38,464 nucleotides of DNA from Frankiales bacterium (GTDB lineage: Bacteria; Actinomycetota; Actinomycetes; Mycobacteriales; SCTD01). The translations under genes and the position numbers were made by a program. Positions 1 through 9,303 of the stretch are shown piece by piece. The notes under the pieces were generated by a model, which was not told the DNA's origin, did not search any database, and was given only the letters and a program-made list of their open reading frames with translations. The stretch is taken from contig JAODNF010000311.1 of the NCBI GenBank assembly GCA_025464915.1, positions 1 through 38,464 of the forward strand, written 5' to 3'. How positions within the stretch are numbered: position 1 is the first letter of the stretch; each line of letters begins with the position of its first letter.

Positions 1-151
1 CGACCTCGGCGCCCCGGCCGCTCGCCTCGCCGGCGAACCACTCCTTCAGCTCCCGGTCCTGCGGGGTCCAGGCAAACCGCCGGTACCCGCCCGAACCGGT
101 GCGGCCGATGTCCGCGATCGAGCTCCAGAGCGCGGAGAATTGTTCGGCCAT
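1..151 (-). CDS. M20-family amidohydrolase (allantoate amidohydrolase / N-carbamoyl amino acid hydrolase type), N-terminal part only
   Basis: The minus strand reads M-A-E-Q-F-S-A-L-W followed by SIADIGRTGSGGYRRFAWT, then a stretch rich in charged residues, and stays open to the window edge. The GGYRRFAWT stretch is typical of the N-terminus of M20/M28 di-metal amidohydrolases annotated as allantoate amidohydrolase in actinomycetes; the metal ligands lie outside the window. An ATG at 151 is preferred over one at 160 because family proteins begin close to this point. It diverges from hutH across only 24 nt. Such genes are often found with actinobacterial hut genes, so a role in a late step (formiminoglutamate or formylglutamate processing) is inferred, not shown. 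Confidence 0.72.
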   Translation of the reverse strand, partial: MAEQFSALWSSIADIGRTGSGGYRRFAWTPQDRELKEWFAGEASGRGAEV

Positions 152-175
152 GCTCTGCATGCTCTAGTAGGCGAC

Positions 176-1708
176 GTGCCTGACCAAGCGCTGACCCTCG
201 GCGGGTCGCCGATCACCGAGACCGACCTGGTGGCCGTCGCCCGGCACGGCGCCGCTGTCGCGCTCTCACCGGAGGTCGTGGAGGTGCTGGGCGCGGCCCG
301 GGCGCACGTCGACCAGCTCGCAGCGTCGAGCACCCCGTCGTACGGCATCTCGACCGGGTTCGGCGCGCTCGCCAACCGGCACATCCCGGTCGAGCGTCGG
401 GCGCAGCTGCAGCGGTCGCTCGTCCGCTCGCACGCCGCCTCGAGCGGCACGCCTGTCGAGGACGAGGTCGTGCGCGGCATGGCGCTGCTGCGGCTGCAGA
501 CGATGGCAACGGGACGGACGGGAGTACGTCCGGACACGGCGCTGGCGTACGCCTCGCTGCTGAACGCGGGCATCACCCCCGTCGTCCGCGAGTACGGCTC
601 GCTCGGCTGCTCGGGTGACCTTGCCCCGCTCGCGCATCTCGCCCTCGCGGTGATGGGCGAGGGCACCGTCGTGCTCGACGGCATCGAGATGGAGGCGTGG
701 GAGGCCCTCGCCTCCAAGGGGATCCAACCCCAGCAGCTCGCCGAGAAGGAGGGCCTCGCCCTCATCAACGGCACCGACGGGATGCTTGCCACGCTGATGC
801 TCGCCTGCCACGACCTGCACCAGCTCCTGAAGGTCGCGGACCTCAGTGCCGCGATGTCGCTGGAAGCCCTGCTGGGCACCGCCCGCACCCTCGCCGCGGA
901 TCTGCTGGCTCTCCGGCCGCACCCCGGGCAGCAGGTCGCGGCGTCCAACATGCGTCGCATCCTCGACGGATCGCCGATCGTCGCCTCGCACGCCGGACCC
1001 GAGGACACCCGCGTGCAGGACGCCTACTCACTGCGGTGCGCGCCCCAGGTCGCCGGCGCCGCGCGCGACACCCTCGCGCACGCCCGGACCGTGGCAGCGC
1101 ACGAGGCCGCCTCCGCCATCGACAACCCCGTGCTGCTCCCGGACGGGCGGATCGAGAGCAACGGCAACTTCCACGGTGCCCCGGTCGGCTACGTCCTGGA
1201 CTTCCTCGCCATCGCCGTCGCCGACGTCGCCTCCATCAGTGAGCGGCGCACAGATCGGATGCTCGACAAGAACCGGTCCTTCGGGCTGTCGCCGTTCCTC
1301 GCCGACGACCCCGGCGTCGACAGCGGGCTGATGATCGCGCAGTACACCCAGGCAGGCATCGTCTCGGAGCTCAAGCGGCTCGCGGCGCCGGCCTCGGTCG
1401 ACTCGATCCCGTCGAGCGCGATGCAGGAGGACCACGTCTCGATGGGCTGGTCGGCAGGACGCAAGCTGCGCCGTGCGATCGACGGCCTGTCTCGGGTGCT
1501 GGCCATCGAGGCGCTCACGGCGGCCCGGGCGCTGCAGCTGCGCGCGCCGCTGCGTCCGGCCGTCGCGACGCAGGCTGCCGTCGACGCCATCGGGCACCTG
1601 CCGGGGACGGACCGCTTCCTGTCCCCCGACATCGAGAGCGCCGTGGCGCTCGTCCAGAGCGGCGCGCTGCTCGCCGCCGTCGAGGCCGTCACAGGAGGGC
1701 TGGACTGA
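176..1708 (+). CDS. hutH: Histidine ammonia-lyase HutH
   Basis: First step of histidine degradation: L-histidine to trans-urocanate and ammonia, in the cytoplasm. The protein is 510 aa from GTG 176, the usual family length. The MIO cofactor tripeptide region reads GSLGCSGDLAPLAH with Cys145-Ser146-Gly147, so the precursor is Cys-Ser-Gly rather than the commoner Ala-Ser-Gly; I recall the same Cys-Gly form from Streptomyces HutH. YGISTGFG near residue 45 and the conserved SIPSSAMQEDHVSMG block near the C-terminus also fit. An in-frame TTG at 140 would run into the divergent M20 gene and add residues unlike the family, so GTG 176 is chosen. hutU follows after 1 nt. Confidence 0.95.
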   Translation: MPDQALTLGGSPITETDLVAVARHGAAVALSPEVVEVLGAARAHVDQLAASSTPSYGISTGFGALANRHIPVERRAQLQRSLVRSHAASSGTPVEDEVVRGMALLRLQTMATGRTGVRPDTALAYASLLNAGITPVVREYGSLGCSGDLAPLAHLALAVMGEGTVVLDGIEMEAWEALASKGIQPQQLAEKEGLALINGTDGMLATLMLACHDLHQLLKVADLSAAMSLEALLGTARTLAADLLALRPHPGQQVAASNMRRILDGSPIVASHAGPEDTRVQDAYSLRCAPQVAGAARDTLAHARTVAAHEAASAIDNPVLLPDGRIESNGNFHGAPVGYVLDFLAIAVADVASISERRTDRMLDKNRSFGLSPFLADDPGVDSGLMIAQYTQAGIVSELKRLAAPASVDSIPSSAMQEDHVSMGWSAGRKLRRAIDGLSRVLAIEALTAARALQLRAPLRPAVATQAAVDAIGHLPGTDRFLSPDIESAVALVQSGALLAAVEAVTGGLD

Positions 1709-1709
1709 C

Positions 1710-3328
<1,619 letters not shown>

Positions 3329-3332
<4 letters not shown>

Positions 3333-4462
3333 CCTCGACCCTCTTCCGAGGCGGCTCGATCACGACCTGGGCCGACGAGCCTGCGACCGCCCTGGTCCTC
3401 GAGGACGGCTTGGTCGTCAGCCATGACGAGCAGCCGTGCGACGAGGTCGTCGAGCTCGACGGCCGGTGCGTGGTCCCGGGGTTCGTGGACAGCCACACGC
3501 ACCTGGTCTTCGGCGGCGACCGGACAGCCGAGTTCGAGTCGCGGATGGCCGGGATCCCCTACGCCGCAGGAGGGATCAGGACGACCGTCGCCGCGACGAG
3601 GGCCGCCTCGACGGAGGAGCTGGCGTCCCGGGCCAGGAGGCTGGCGGACGAGTGCCTGCGGTCCGGCACGACGACGATCGAGGTGAAGTCCGGCTACGGC
3701 CTGACGGTCGAGGACGAGCGGCGGCTGCTCGAGGTGGCGCGTGGCATCACGTCGCACACCACCTTCCTCGGTGCGCACGTCCCTGACGGGGACGGGTACG
3801 TCGACCTGGTCACCGGTCCGATGCTCGACGCCTGCGCTCCGCTCGCGACGGCCGTCGACGCGTTCTGCGAGGAGGGAGCGTTCGACGTCGACCAGTGCCG
3901 TGAGGTGCTGAGCGCCGGCAGGGCGCGCGGTCTCGCCGTGCACCTGCACGCCAACCAGCTGCGGCCCGGCGGCGGTGTGCGGCTCGCCGCCGAGCTCGGC
4001 GCCCTCTCTGCCGACCACTGCACGCACGTCTCCGACGAGGACATCACGGCGATGAGGGACGCACGGGTCGCTGCCGTGCTCGTCCCCGCCGCCGAGTTCA
4101 GCACCCGGTCGCCGTACGCCCCCGCCCGTCGCCTGCTCGACGCGGCCGTCACCGTCGCCCTGGCCACGGACTGCAACCCGGGCACCAGCTTCACGACGTC
4201 GATGCCGTTCGTGATCGCGCTGGCCGTGCGAGAGCTCCGCCTGACACCGCTCGAGGCGCTGCGCGCCGCCACCCTCGGAGGGGCGACGGCGCTGGCGGTC
4301 GATGCCGGTCACCTTCGGGTCGGCGCGCACGCGGACCTCGTGGTGCTGGACGCGCCCTCGCCGGCGCACCTGGCCTACCGGCCGGGCGTGGACCTCGTCG
4401 CGCAGGTCTGGCGCGGCGGGACGCTCGTCAGCGGCCCTGCCGCGCGCAGTCGATGCAGGTGA
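3329..4462 (+). CDS. hutI: Imidazolonepropionase HutI
   Basis: Third step: 4-imidazolone-5-propionate to N-formimidoyl-L-glutamate, by a metal-dependent amidohydrolase-fold enzyme. The protein is 377 aa. The metal-binding HTH of GFVDSHTHLVFGGDR is at about 51-65 (His56, His58). TTIEVKSGYGL, the His residues of HLHANQL and ADHCTHVSDED, and TDCNPGTS near the C-terminus are the remaining catalytic landmarks, all present. GTG 3329 overlaps the hutU stop in GTGA, showing translational coupling. The 3' end overlaps the opposite-strand zinc-finger gene by 35 nt, leaving no room for a terminator. Confidence 0.95.
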
Positions 4463-4760
4463 GGGCGCTCGGACGCGCCTCGAGCCGCTCGGCGCCGATC
4501 TGCCTGCCGCACGCCCGGCAGATCCCGTAGGTCCCGTCCGCGCGGGCGGCGATGGCGGCTTCGGCCGCCGCCACGGACTCGGCCGCCTGGGCGATCAGGG
4601 CCGCGAGCTGCTCGCGCTCGTAGGCGATCGTGGCCCCCTCCGGGTCGTGCTCGTCGTCGGAGTTCGCCCCTTCGGCCGCGGCGACCACCTCGGCTCGGGC
4701 AGCCTGGAGGTCGACGACCCGTCGTCGGGCGTCGTCCAGGGCTTCGGAGAGCGCATCCAT
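4428..4760 (-). CDS. DksA/TraR-family C4 zinc-finger protein
   Basis: A 110-aa protein with an acidic, Ala/Glu-rich helical N-terminal part (about 1-75, coiled-coil-like) and a C-terminal four-cysteine finger: CRAC (Cys81, Cys84) and CIDC (Cys102, Cys105), preceded by DGTYGIC. This is the DksA/TraR layout. True DksA inserts an acidic coiled-coil tip into the RNA polymerase secondary channel; actinobacteria more often carry short DksA-like or RbpA/CarD-type factors, so a transcription role is inferred. ATG 4760 has GGGAG about 9 nt upstream. The gene starts 40 nt from the 4800-4819 palindrome and could share that promoter region with the divergent MFS gene. Confidence 0.85.
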   Translation of the reverse strand: MDALSEALDDARRRVVDLQAARAEVVAAAEGANSDDEHDPEGATIAYEREQLAALIAQAAESVAAAEAAIAARADGTYGICRACGRQIGAERLEARPSALTCIDCARQGR

Positions 4761-4799
4761 GTGACGTCTCCCACCTCCCCCTCCGTCGCCGGCTCAGCC

Positions 4800-4819
4800 A
4801 TGTCATCATATGATGACAT
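4800..4819. promoter_or_regulatory. Perfect 20-bp palindrome holding a -10 element on each strand
   Basis: ATGTCATCATATGATGACAT is its own reverse complement. TATGAT occurs at 4809-4814 on the plus strand and, by symmetry, at 4810-4805 on the minus strand. Both are good -10 matches, so this is likely a shared operator over divergent promoters for the exporter (ATG 4843) and the zinc-finger gene (ATG 4760). The TetR encoded at 6270 is the obvious candidate ligand-responsive repressor. Neither strand has a clear TTGACA at the right distance, which would suit an activator-dependent or weak promoter. Confidence 0.7.
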
Positions 4820-4842
4820 CACGCGCTGACATCGAGGTCCCC

Positions 4843-6270
4843 ATGCGCCACCGGCCCGGCACCCCCCTCGTCCCCGTCCTGGTCTACCTCGCGATGGTCA
4901 CGTCCGTCGTGAGCAGCCTCGGCGCCCCGCTGGTGCCGACGATCGCCCACGACACGCACGTGTCCCTCTCGACGGCGCAGTGGTCGCTGACCATCTCGCT
5001 GCTCATGGGGGCGGTCGCGACCCCCACCCTCGGGCGCCTCGGTGACGGCACCCGGCGCCGGCCCGCCGTCCTGGGTGCGCTGTCCGCCGTGCTGCTCGGC
5101 TGCATCCTCGCGGCGATCCCCGGCCCGTTCTGGCTGCTGCTCCTCGGCCGCGGCCTGATGGGGGTCGGCCTCGGGCTCATCCCGCTGACGATGGCGATCG
5201 CCCGCGACCACCTCGAGGGCGAGCACCGCACCCGCATCGTCGGGCTGCTCTCGATCGCGGCCGTCGCCGGCATCGGGCTCGGGTACCCCCTGACCGGCAT
5301 CATCGCCGAGCAGTGGACCTTCCGCGCCGGCTTCTGGTTCGGTGCGGGCGTCGTCGCCGTCGCCCTCGTGCTTGCCGTGGTCGCCGTGCCCGGCGTCACG
5401 GACCGGCCGGCAGCTCCCCTCGACGCCGTCGGAGCCGTTCTGCTCGCGGCCGGCGTTGCCGGCGTCCTGCTGGCCATCGGGGAGGCAGAGGTCTGGTCCT
5501 CCGCGCTGGTCCTGGCCCTCATCGCCGCCAGTGCCCTGGTGCTCGCCGGCTGGTTCTGGCACGAGCTGCGCACCCCGCACCCGCTGGTGGACCTGCGGTT
5601 GGTGAAGGACCGCACGGTGCTCACCGCTGACCTCACCGGCATCCTTGCCGGCGTCGGGATGTACGCCCTGATGTCGATGATCATCCGCTTCGCGCAGACG
5701 CCGTCGTCCGCGGGCTACGGCTTCGGCTCGAGCATCGTGGTCAGCGGCCTGCTGCTCCTCCCGCTGTCGGTCATGTCGACCGCGTCCAGCCGCATCGCAC
5801 CGCTGCTCGCGCGCCGCTTCGGGCAGCGCGCCGTCCTGCCCATCGGCTGCGGCATCTTCGTGCTGGCCAACCTGCTGTTCGCCCTCGAGCGCGGCAGCTA
5901 CCTGTCCGTCGTCGTCGTGATGGCCCTCGCCGGCCTCGGCGTCGGCTGCACGTTCGCCGCCCTGCCCGGCCTCATCGTCGCGAGCGTCCCGGCTCACGAG
6001 ACGGGCAGTGCGATGAGCTTCAACCAGGTCCTCCGCTACGTCGGCTACTCCACCGGGTCGGCACTGTCCGCGACGGTCCTCGAGGCCCACACCCCCTCGG
6101 GCGAGCTGCTGCCGACCGCGTCCGGCTACACCACCGTGGCCCTGCTCGGCGTCGCGATCCTCGTCGTCACGGGCATCGTGAGCGCGATCGTCCCAGGACG
6201 CGAGTCGGCACCCGGCCTCGAGCTCGCCGAGGAGAGCGTCGTCGACGGCATCCCTGTGTCGGTCGACTGA
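4843..6270 (+). CDS. MFS transporter, DHA2-like (probable drug/metabolite exporter)
   Basis: A 475-aa integral membrane protein with many hydrophobic segments, more than 12 by eye, fitting the 14-helix drug:H+ antiporter group. The loop after helix 2 reads LGRLGDGTRRRP, the MFS motif A region, and GRGLMGVGLGLIPL resembles the motif around helix 4. A charged C-terminal tail follows. ATG 4843 has GAGG at 4834-4837 with ideal spacing; upstream in-frame ATGs at 4810 and 4813 lie inside the palindrome, so the shorter form is preferred. The stop shares one base with the TetR start (TGATG), coupling transporter and regulator. The substrate is unknown. Confidence 0.9.
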   Translation: MRHRPGTPLVPVLVYLAMVTSVVSSLGAPLVPTIAHDTHVSLSTAQWSLTISLLMGAVATPTLGRLGDGTRRRPAVLGALSAVLLGCILAAIPGPFWLLLLGRGLMGVGLGLIPLTMAIARDHLEGEHRTRIVGLLSIAAVAGIGLGYPLTGIIAEQWTFRAGFWFGAGVVAVALVLAVVAVPGVTDRPAAPLDAVGAVLLAAGVAGVLLAIGEAEVWSSALVLALIAASALVLAGWFWHELRTPHPLVDLRLVKDRTVLTADLTGILAGVGMYALMSMIIRFAQTPSSAGYGFGSSIVVSGLLLLPLSVMSTASSRIAPLLARRFGQRAVLPIGCGIFVLANLLFALERGSYLSVVVVMALAGLGVGCTFAALPGLIVASVPAHETGSAMSFNQVLRYVGYSTGSALSATVLEAHTPSGELLPTASGYTTVALLGVAILVVTGIVSAIVPGRESAPGLELAEESVVDGIPVSVD

Positions 6271-6791
6271 TGGCCCGCGGGCAGGAGCTGCTCCTGACGG
6301 CGGCCCAGGAGCTGTTCGCCGAGCGCGGTTACGAGCGCGTCACCACCCGCGAGATCGCCGAGCGAGCCGGGGTCGACGCGACCCTCATCGCCCGCTACTT
6401 CGGGAGCAAGGCCGGCCTCTACCTCGCCTCGCTGCGCGCCGAGCTCGGCGACGGGCCGCCCCCGGACCTGCTGCAGCCGAACCGGATGGCGGCGCTGCTC
6501 GGGCGCGTCGACCATCGCGGACCCGGCCCCGTGTTCCAGTCCGCCGTGCACCCTCACGAGGACGAGGACGTGCAGGCGCAGGCCCGCGAGGCCCTGCACG
6601 CGCGACTGGTCACACCGCTGGCCGAGCGCTTCTGGGCCGCAGGTGTCCCCGACGCGCAGACCCGGGCGGAGGTCGTCGCCGCGGCCTTCGCGGGCATCGC
6701 GCTCGGCCGCGCCAGCGGCGCCTTCCCCGCCCTCGAAAAGCTGCCTGCCGACGAGCTGGTCGCGATGGTCCAGGAGCTGCTCACCCCGTGA
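6270..6791 (+). CDS. TetR/AcrR-family repressor of the MFS cassette
   Basis: A 173-aa TetR regulator. The N-terminal helix-turn-helix (about 6-50) shows AAQELFAERGYERVTTREIA and the characteristic ARYFGSKAGLYLASL. The rest is an Ala-rich helical ligand-binding domain, somewhat shorter than the usual 190-200 aa. It overlaps the exporter stop by 1 nt and the next gene by 4 nt (GTGA), so all three are co-transcribed. By family logic it should repress its own operon until a ligand binds; the 4800-4819 palindrome is the likely site. The ligand cannot be inferred. Confidence 0.9.
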   Translation: MARGQELLLTAAQELFAERGYERVTTREIAERAGVDATLIARYFGSKAGLYLASLRAELGDGPPPDLLQPNRMAALLGRVDHRGPGPVFQSAVHPHEDEDVQAQAREALHARLVTPLAERFWAAGVPDAQTRAEVVAAAFAGIALGRASGAFPALEKLPADELVAMVQELLTP

Positions 6792-7036
6792 GGTGGTTTC
6801 TCACGGACCGGACGACGGGCCGGTACGTCGTCGCGCAGTGGCCCAACCCGCCGCTCTGGCTGTGGATCGTGCCGACCCTCGCGCACCGCGTGACCGGAGC
6901 TGCCTGGCTCAGCTGGGTCGCCACCGCCGCGCTGGGAGCGTGGGCGCTGCTCGAGCTGGTGCGCGGCCAGAGCCCCTTTCGCCGCCTCCTCGGCGCCGCC
7001 GTCCTGGCGGCGACGGTCCTCGGGCTGCTGGGCTAG
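6788..7036 (+). CDS. Small hypothetical membrane protein (82 aa)
   Basis: GTG 6788 overlaps the TetR stop in GTGA. The protein begins with a polar segment, MRWFLTDRTTGRYVVAQWPN, followed by about three hydrophobic stretches (near 22-35, 41-57 and 66-82) and ends at the last hydrophobic stretch with no soluble tail. No catalytic motif is visible. Its position suggests an accessory of the exporter cassette, but function is unknown. The TAG stop lies in a small hairpin (7024-7040). Confidence 0.72.
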   Translation: MRWFLTDRTTGRYVVAQWPNPPLWLWIVPTLAHRVTGAAWLSWVATAALGAWALLELVRGQSPFRRLLGAAVLAATVLGLLG

Positions 7037-7040
7037 CAGC
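7024..7040. terminator. Small hairpin at a convergent gene end
   Basis: GCTGCT (7024-7029) and AGCAGC (7035-7040) pair around a 5-nt loop that contains the TAG stop of the small membrane protein. There is no U-tract. It lies between converging transcripts (stop codons at 7036 and 7066) and may slow transcription; the stem is short, so support is weak. Confidence 0.3.
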
Positions 7041-7065
7041 TAGCGCCGGGTCCCACGACGGCGGG

Positions 7066-7761
7066 TCAGAGCGGGAGCGCCTGTTCGAAGGTGGCCTGCA
7101 TCCTCTCGGTCCAGGTCGTGATGACGACCGGGGCGTCCGGCAGGCCGAGGGACTGGAGCTCCTTGGCGATCGGGTGGGTGCCGAGGGTGAGCGTCACGCC
7201 GTCCCCGAACCCCATCGAGGAGCCGGACCCGCCCTGCGTGAACCTGGTGGCGTGCGGCTTGCCGGCGATGAGGGTGTACGACGTCATGGGCAGCGGCGGC
7301 ATCTCGTCGGTGCCACCGCGCGGGACCGTGATGTCGAGGACGAGCTCGCCGCCCATGGTCAGGACCCAGCGCGAGGTCGTGTCGGTCTGGGTCACGTCGA
7401 TCTGCTCGACGGACTTCGGGAACCCCCAGATCCGGTTGCCGGCCACGTTGGTGAACTCCTGGTCGACGGGCAGGTGGGTGATGAAGTTGCCCTCCTCGCC
7501 GCCGCCGGTGGGGCGGACGAACAGGATCGTGCCGACCTCGTGGTAGGCCCCGAGGTCGTTGACCCGGTAGTCCACCAGCGCCAGCGCGAACTGGGCGCGG
7601 CCGGGTGCGGCCTCGATGACGTCGAAGCCCTCCGGGGCCAGCGCCTGCGCGGCGGCCAGGTCGACGTCGAAGATGACCGTGCCCGCGGAGGCGTCCGCCA
7701 CCTCGACGGGGAGCGTGACGGTCTGGCCCAGGATCTCGAAGGAGGTCGTCATGGCTGACAT
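7066..7761 (-). CDS. Acetoacetate decarboxylase-like (ADC superfamily) protein
   Basis: A 231-aa soluble protein with the ADC-like beta-barrel signature. IWGFPKSV around Lys116 corresponds to the G-(F/Y)-P-K motif whose lysine forms the Schiff base in true acetoacetate decarboxylase. The second lysine of the classical KK pair, which lowers the pKa, is Ser here. A different reaction (related members act as cyclases, dehydratases or aldolases) is therefore likelier than acetoacetate decarboxylation. ATG 7761 has GAGGTG about 12 nt upstream; a second ATG at 7752 lacks one. A KstR-like palindrome abuts the start codon. The GH5 gene lies 52 nt upstream on the same strand. Confidence 0.83.
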   Translation of the reverse strand: MSAMTTSFEILGQTVTLPVEVADASAGTVIFDVDLAAAQALAPEGFDVIEAAPGRAQFALALVDYRVNDLGAYHEVGTILFVRPTGGGEEGNFITHLPVDQEFTNVAGNRIWGFPKSVEQIDVTQTDTTSRWVLTMGGELVLDITVPRGGTDEMPPLPMTSYTLIAGKPHATRFTQGGSGSSMGFGDGVTLTLGTHPIAKELQSLGLPDAPVVITTWTERMQATFEQALPL

Positions 7762-7774
7762 GGAACACGTTTCA
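7761..7774 (-). promoter_or_regulatory. KstR-like operator at the ADC-like gene start
   Basis: Read on the minus strand, TGAAACGTGTTCCA fits the published KstR consensus TnnAACnnGTTnnA at all eight fixed positions. KstR is the TetR-family repressor of sterol catabolism in mycobacteria and rhodococci. The box overlaps the ribosome-binding region and touches the A of ATG 7761, a placement suited to repression. No kstR gene is in the window, and other TetR proteins recognise similar AAC/GTT half-sites, so the regulator is inferred. Confidence 0.45.
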
Positions 7775-7813
7775 CCTCAGAAGGGGAAGCGTGCGCTCCG
7801 AGGTCGCGTGGGT

Positions 7814-9238
7814 TCAGCGCGTGGAGACGGTGAGGGTCGCCGGTCCGTTCGCCTTGACCAGCAGCACCTGGGCGTTCGGCTTCGAGACGACCGTGCCACC
7901 CGTGAGCCGCACGCCGTAGCCCCGGGACGCCCAGCTCCTCGGCACCCACACCTCGGTGAGGCCCCTGCGGGCGCTGCCGGTCCAGGTCGCGACCAGCGCC
8001 GCGGCAGTGAGGTGGGTCGAGCCGGGTGTGCCGGCCCAGGCGCGGACGTACGGCTGCTCCAACAGGGCCAGCTTCGCCTTCTTCGCCGTCCGCAGGTCGG
8101 TGTCGTCGGCGAACAGGCCCTGGCCGCCGGAGTCCTGCGACTCGGTGGTCGGGTCGGCCCACTCCTTGTAGTGCCAGTAGACCCAGCCAGTCAGCGCCTT
8201 GTCCGCGGAGGTCGTGACCCGGCTGATGTCGCCGAGGTCGTCCGAGGCGCCGAACTCGGTCATCAGCGTCGCCCAGCCGTTGGCCTGCGCCGCGCTGCTC
8301 GCGTTGCCGAACACCAGGGCTCCCTGCGGACCGCACTCGGGCGTCGCCTTGCCGCCCGAGGAGTGCGTCAGGCCCGCGGAGGTGCAGTACTGGTGGAAGG
8401 ACAGCCCGATGTTGCTGCCCCTGAGGTCCAGGCCGGTCTGCGACCCGTCGTTGAACAGCACCTGCGGCTCGATCCAGACCAGGTGGACCGCGTCGACCCT
8501 GCGGATCGCCGAGAGCGCCTTCGCGTAGACGGGCTGCAGGTCCAGCCGGTCGAAGGCGGGGCACCCGGCCGGCTGGGCGCAGGTAGCTGTCTGGGTGCCC
8601 GGCCACGGCTCGTTCATGAGGTCGTAGCCGAGAACGTACGACGTCGTCGCGAAACGCTTCGCGACGGCGGCCCAGGCCTGGGCGTAGAGGTCCGCGAGGC
8701 CATCGTTGTTCGCGTAGAAGTTGTCGAAGGCGCGGCTCGTCGAGGGCTGGAAGTAGTTCCCCGGGAAGCCCGCGTCCACCGGGGTCGGCAGGCCGTCGTC
8801 GTCGACCGCCCACGCCGGGAAGCCCTCGCCGGAGAACTGCTCGCTGTAGAGGTCCTGGTGGAAGTCCAGCAGCACCCAGATCCTGCGGTCGGTCAGCAGC
8901 TTGGCCTCGGCGTAGACCCTGTCGAGGTAGGCGTGGTCGATCACCCCGCGCCTCGGCATGACGCCGGCGAAGATCACGCCCATCCGCACGACGTTGAAGC
9001 CGCGGGCAGCGATCCAGTCGGCGTCCTTCGCCGTGAAGCCCGACGGCGTTGCCGGTGGCACGTAGGGCGCGCGCTTCCACACGGCGTTGACGCCGTGCAG
9101 CGTGACCACGCGGCCCTGCGCGTCGGCGAGGAACCTGCCCTCGCGGTGCAGCACGACCGGACCCGAGGACGAACCCGAAGCGGGGACCGCGGTCAGAGCG
9201 GTGAGGGCCAGCAGCAACGGCAGCAGGAAGCGACGCAC
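7814..9238 (-). CDS. Secreted GH5 glycoside hydrolase, endoglycoceramidase-like
   Basis: A 474-aa protein with a Sec signal peptide (MRRFLLPLLLALTALTAVPA, cleavage near 22). The (beta/alpha)8 GH5 domain spans about 28-395: LHGVN, LLDFHQDLYSEQFSGEGFPAW (about 123-143), the acid/base Glu210 in YDLMNEPWPG, HQYC at 282-285 and the nucleophile Glu328 in MTEFG. The HQD-Y-S and GFP-AW pattern is typical of endoglycosylceramidases (Rhodococcus type), which cleave the glycan from glycosphingolipids; a cellulase-like activity is the alternative. The last 80 residues form a beta-rich domain. The start is GTG 9238 with no clear Shine-Dalgarno. Confidence 0.85.
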   Translation of the reverse strand: MRRFLLPLLLALTALTAVPASGSSSGPVVLHREGRFLADAQGRVVTLHGVNAVWKRAPYVPPATPSGFTAKDADWIAARGFNVVRMGVIFAGVMPRRGVIDHAYLDRVYAEAKLLTDRRIWVLLDFHQDLYSEQFSGEGFPAWAVDDDGLPTPVDAGFPGNYFQPSTSRAFDNFYANNDGLADLYAQAWAAVAKRFATTSYVLGYDLMNEPWPGTQTATCAQPAGCPAFDRLDLQPVYAKALSAIRRVDAVHLVWIEPQVLFNDGSQTGLDLRGSNIGLSFHQYCTSAGLTHSSGGKATPECGPQGALVFGNASSAAQANGWATLMTEFGASDDLGDISRVTTSADKALTGWVYWHYKEWADPTTESQDSGGQGLFADDTDLRTAKKAKLALLEQPYVRAWAGTPGSTHLTAAALVATWTGSARRGLTEVWVPRSWASRGYGVRLTGGTVVSKPNAQVLLVKANGPATLTVSTR

Positions 9239-9266
9239 ACCAGCAACGTTCGACGGCTCGTCACTC

Positions 9267-9296
9267 TTGACCTGCTGAACTCCACAGGTGTAGAAC
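9267..9296 (+). promoter_or_regulatory. Promoter of the 9304 ABC cassette, leaderless arrangement
   Basis: TTGACC (9267-9272), an 18-bp spacer and TAGAAC (9291-9296), ending 7 nt before GTG 9304. That places the transcription start at or next to the start codon. No Shine-Dalgarno precedes GTG 9304, consistent with leaderless translation. Confidence 0.5.
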
Positions 9297-9303
9297 TCAA
9301 CGC

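Noticed and set aside
140..175. Upstream TTG start for hutH
   Set aside because: It would overlap the divergent M20 gene and add residues not seen in HutH proteins.
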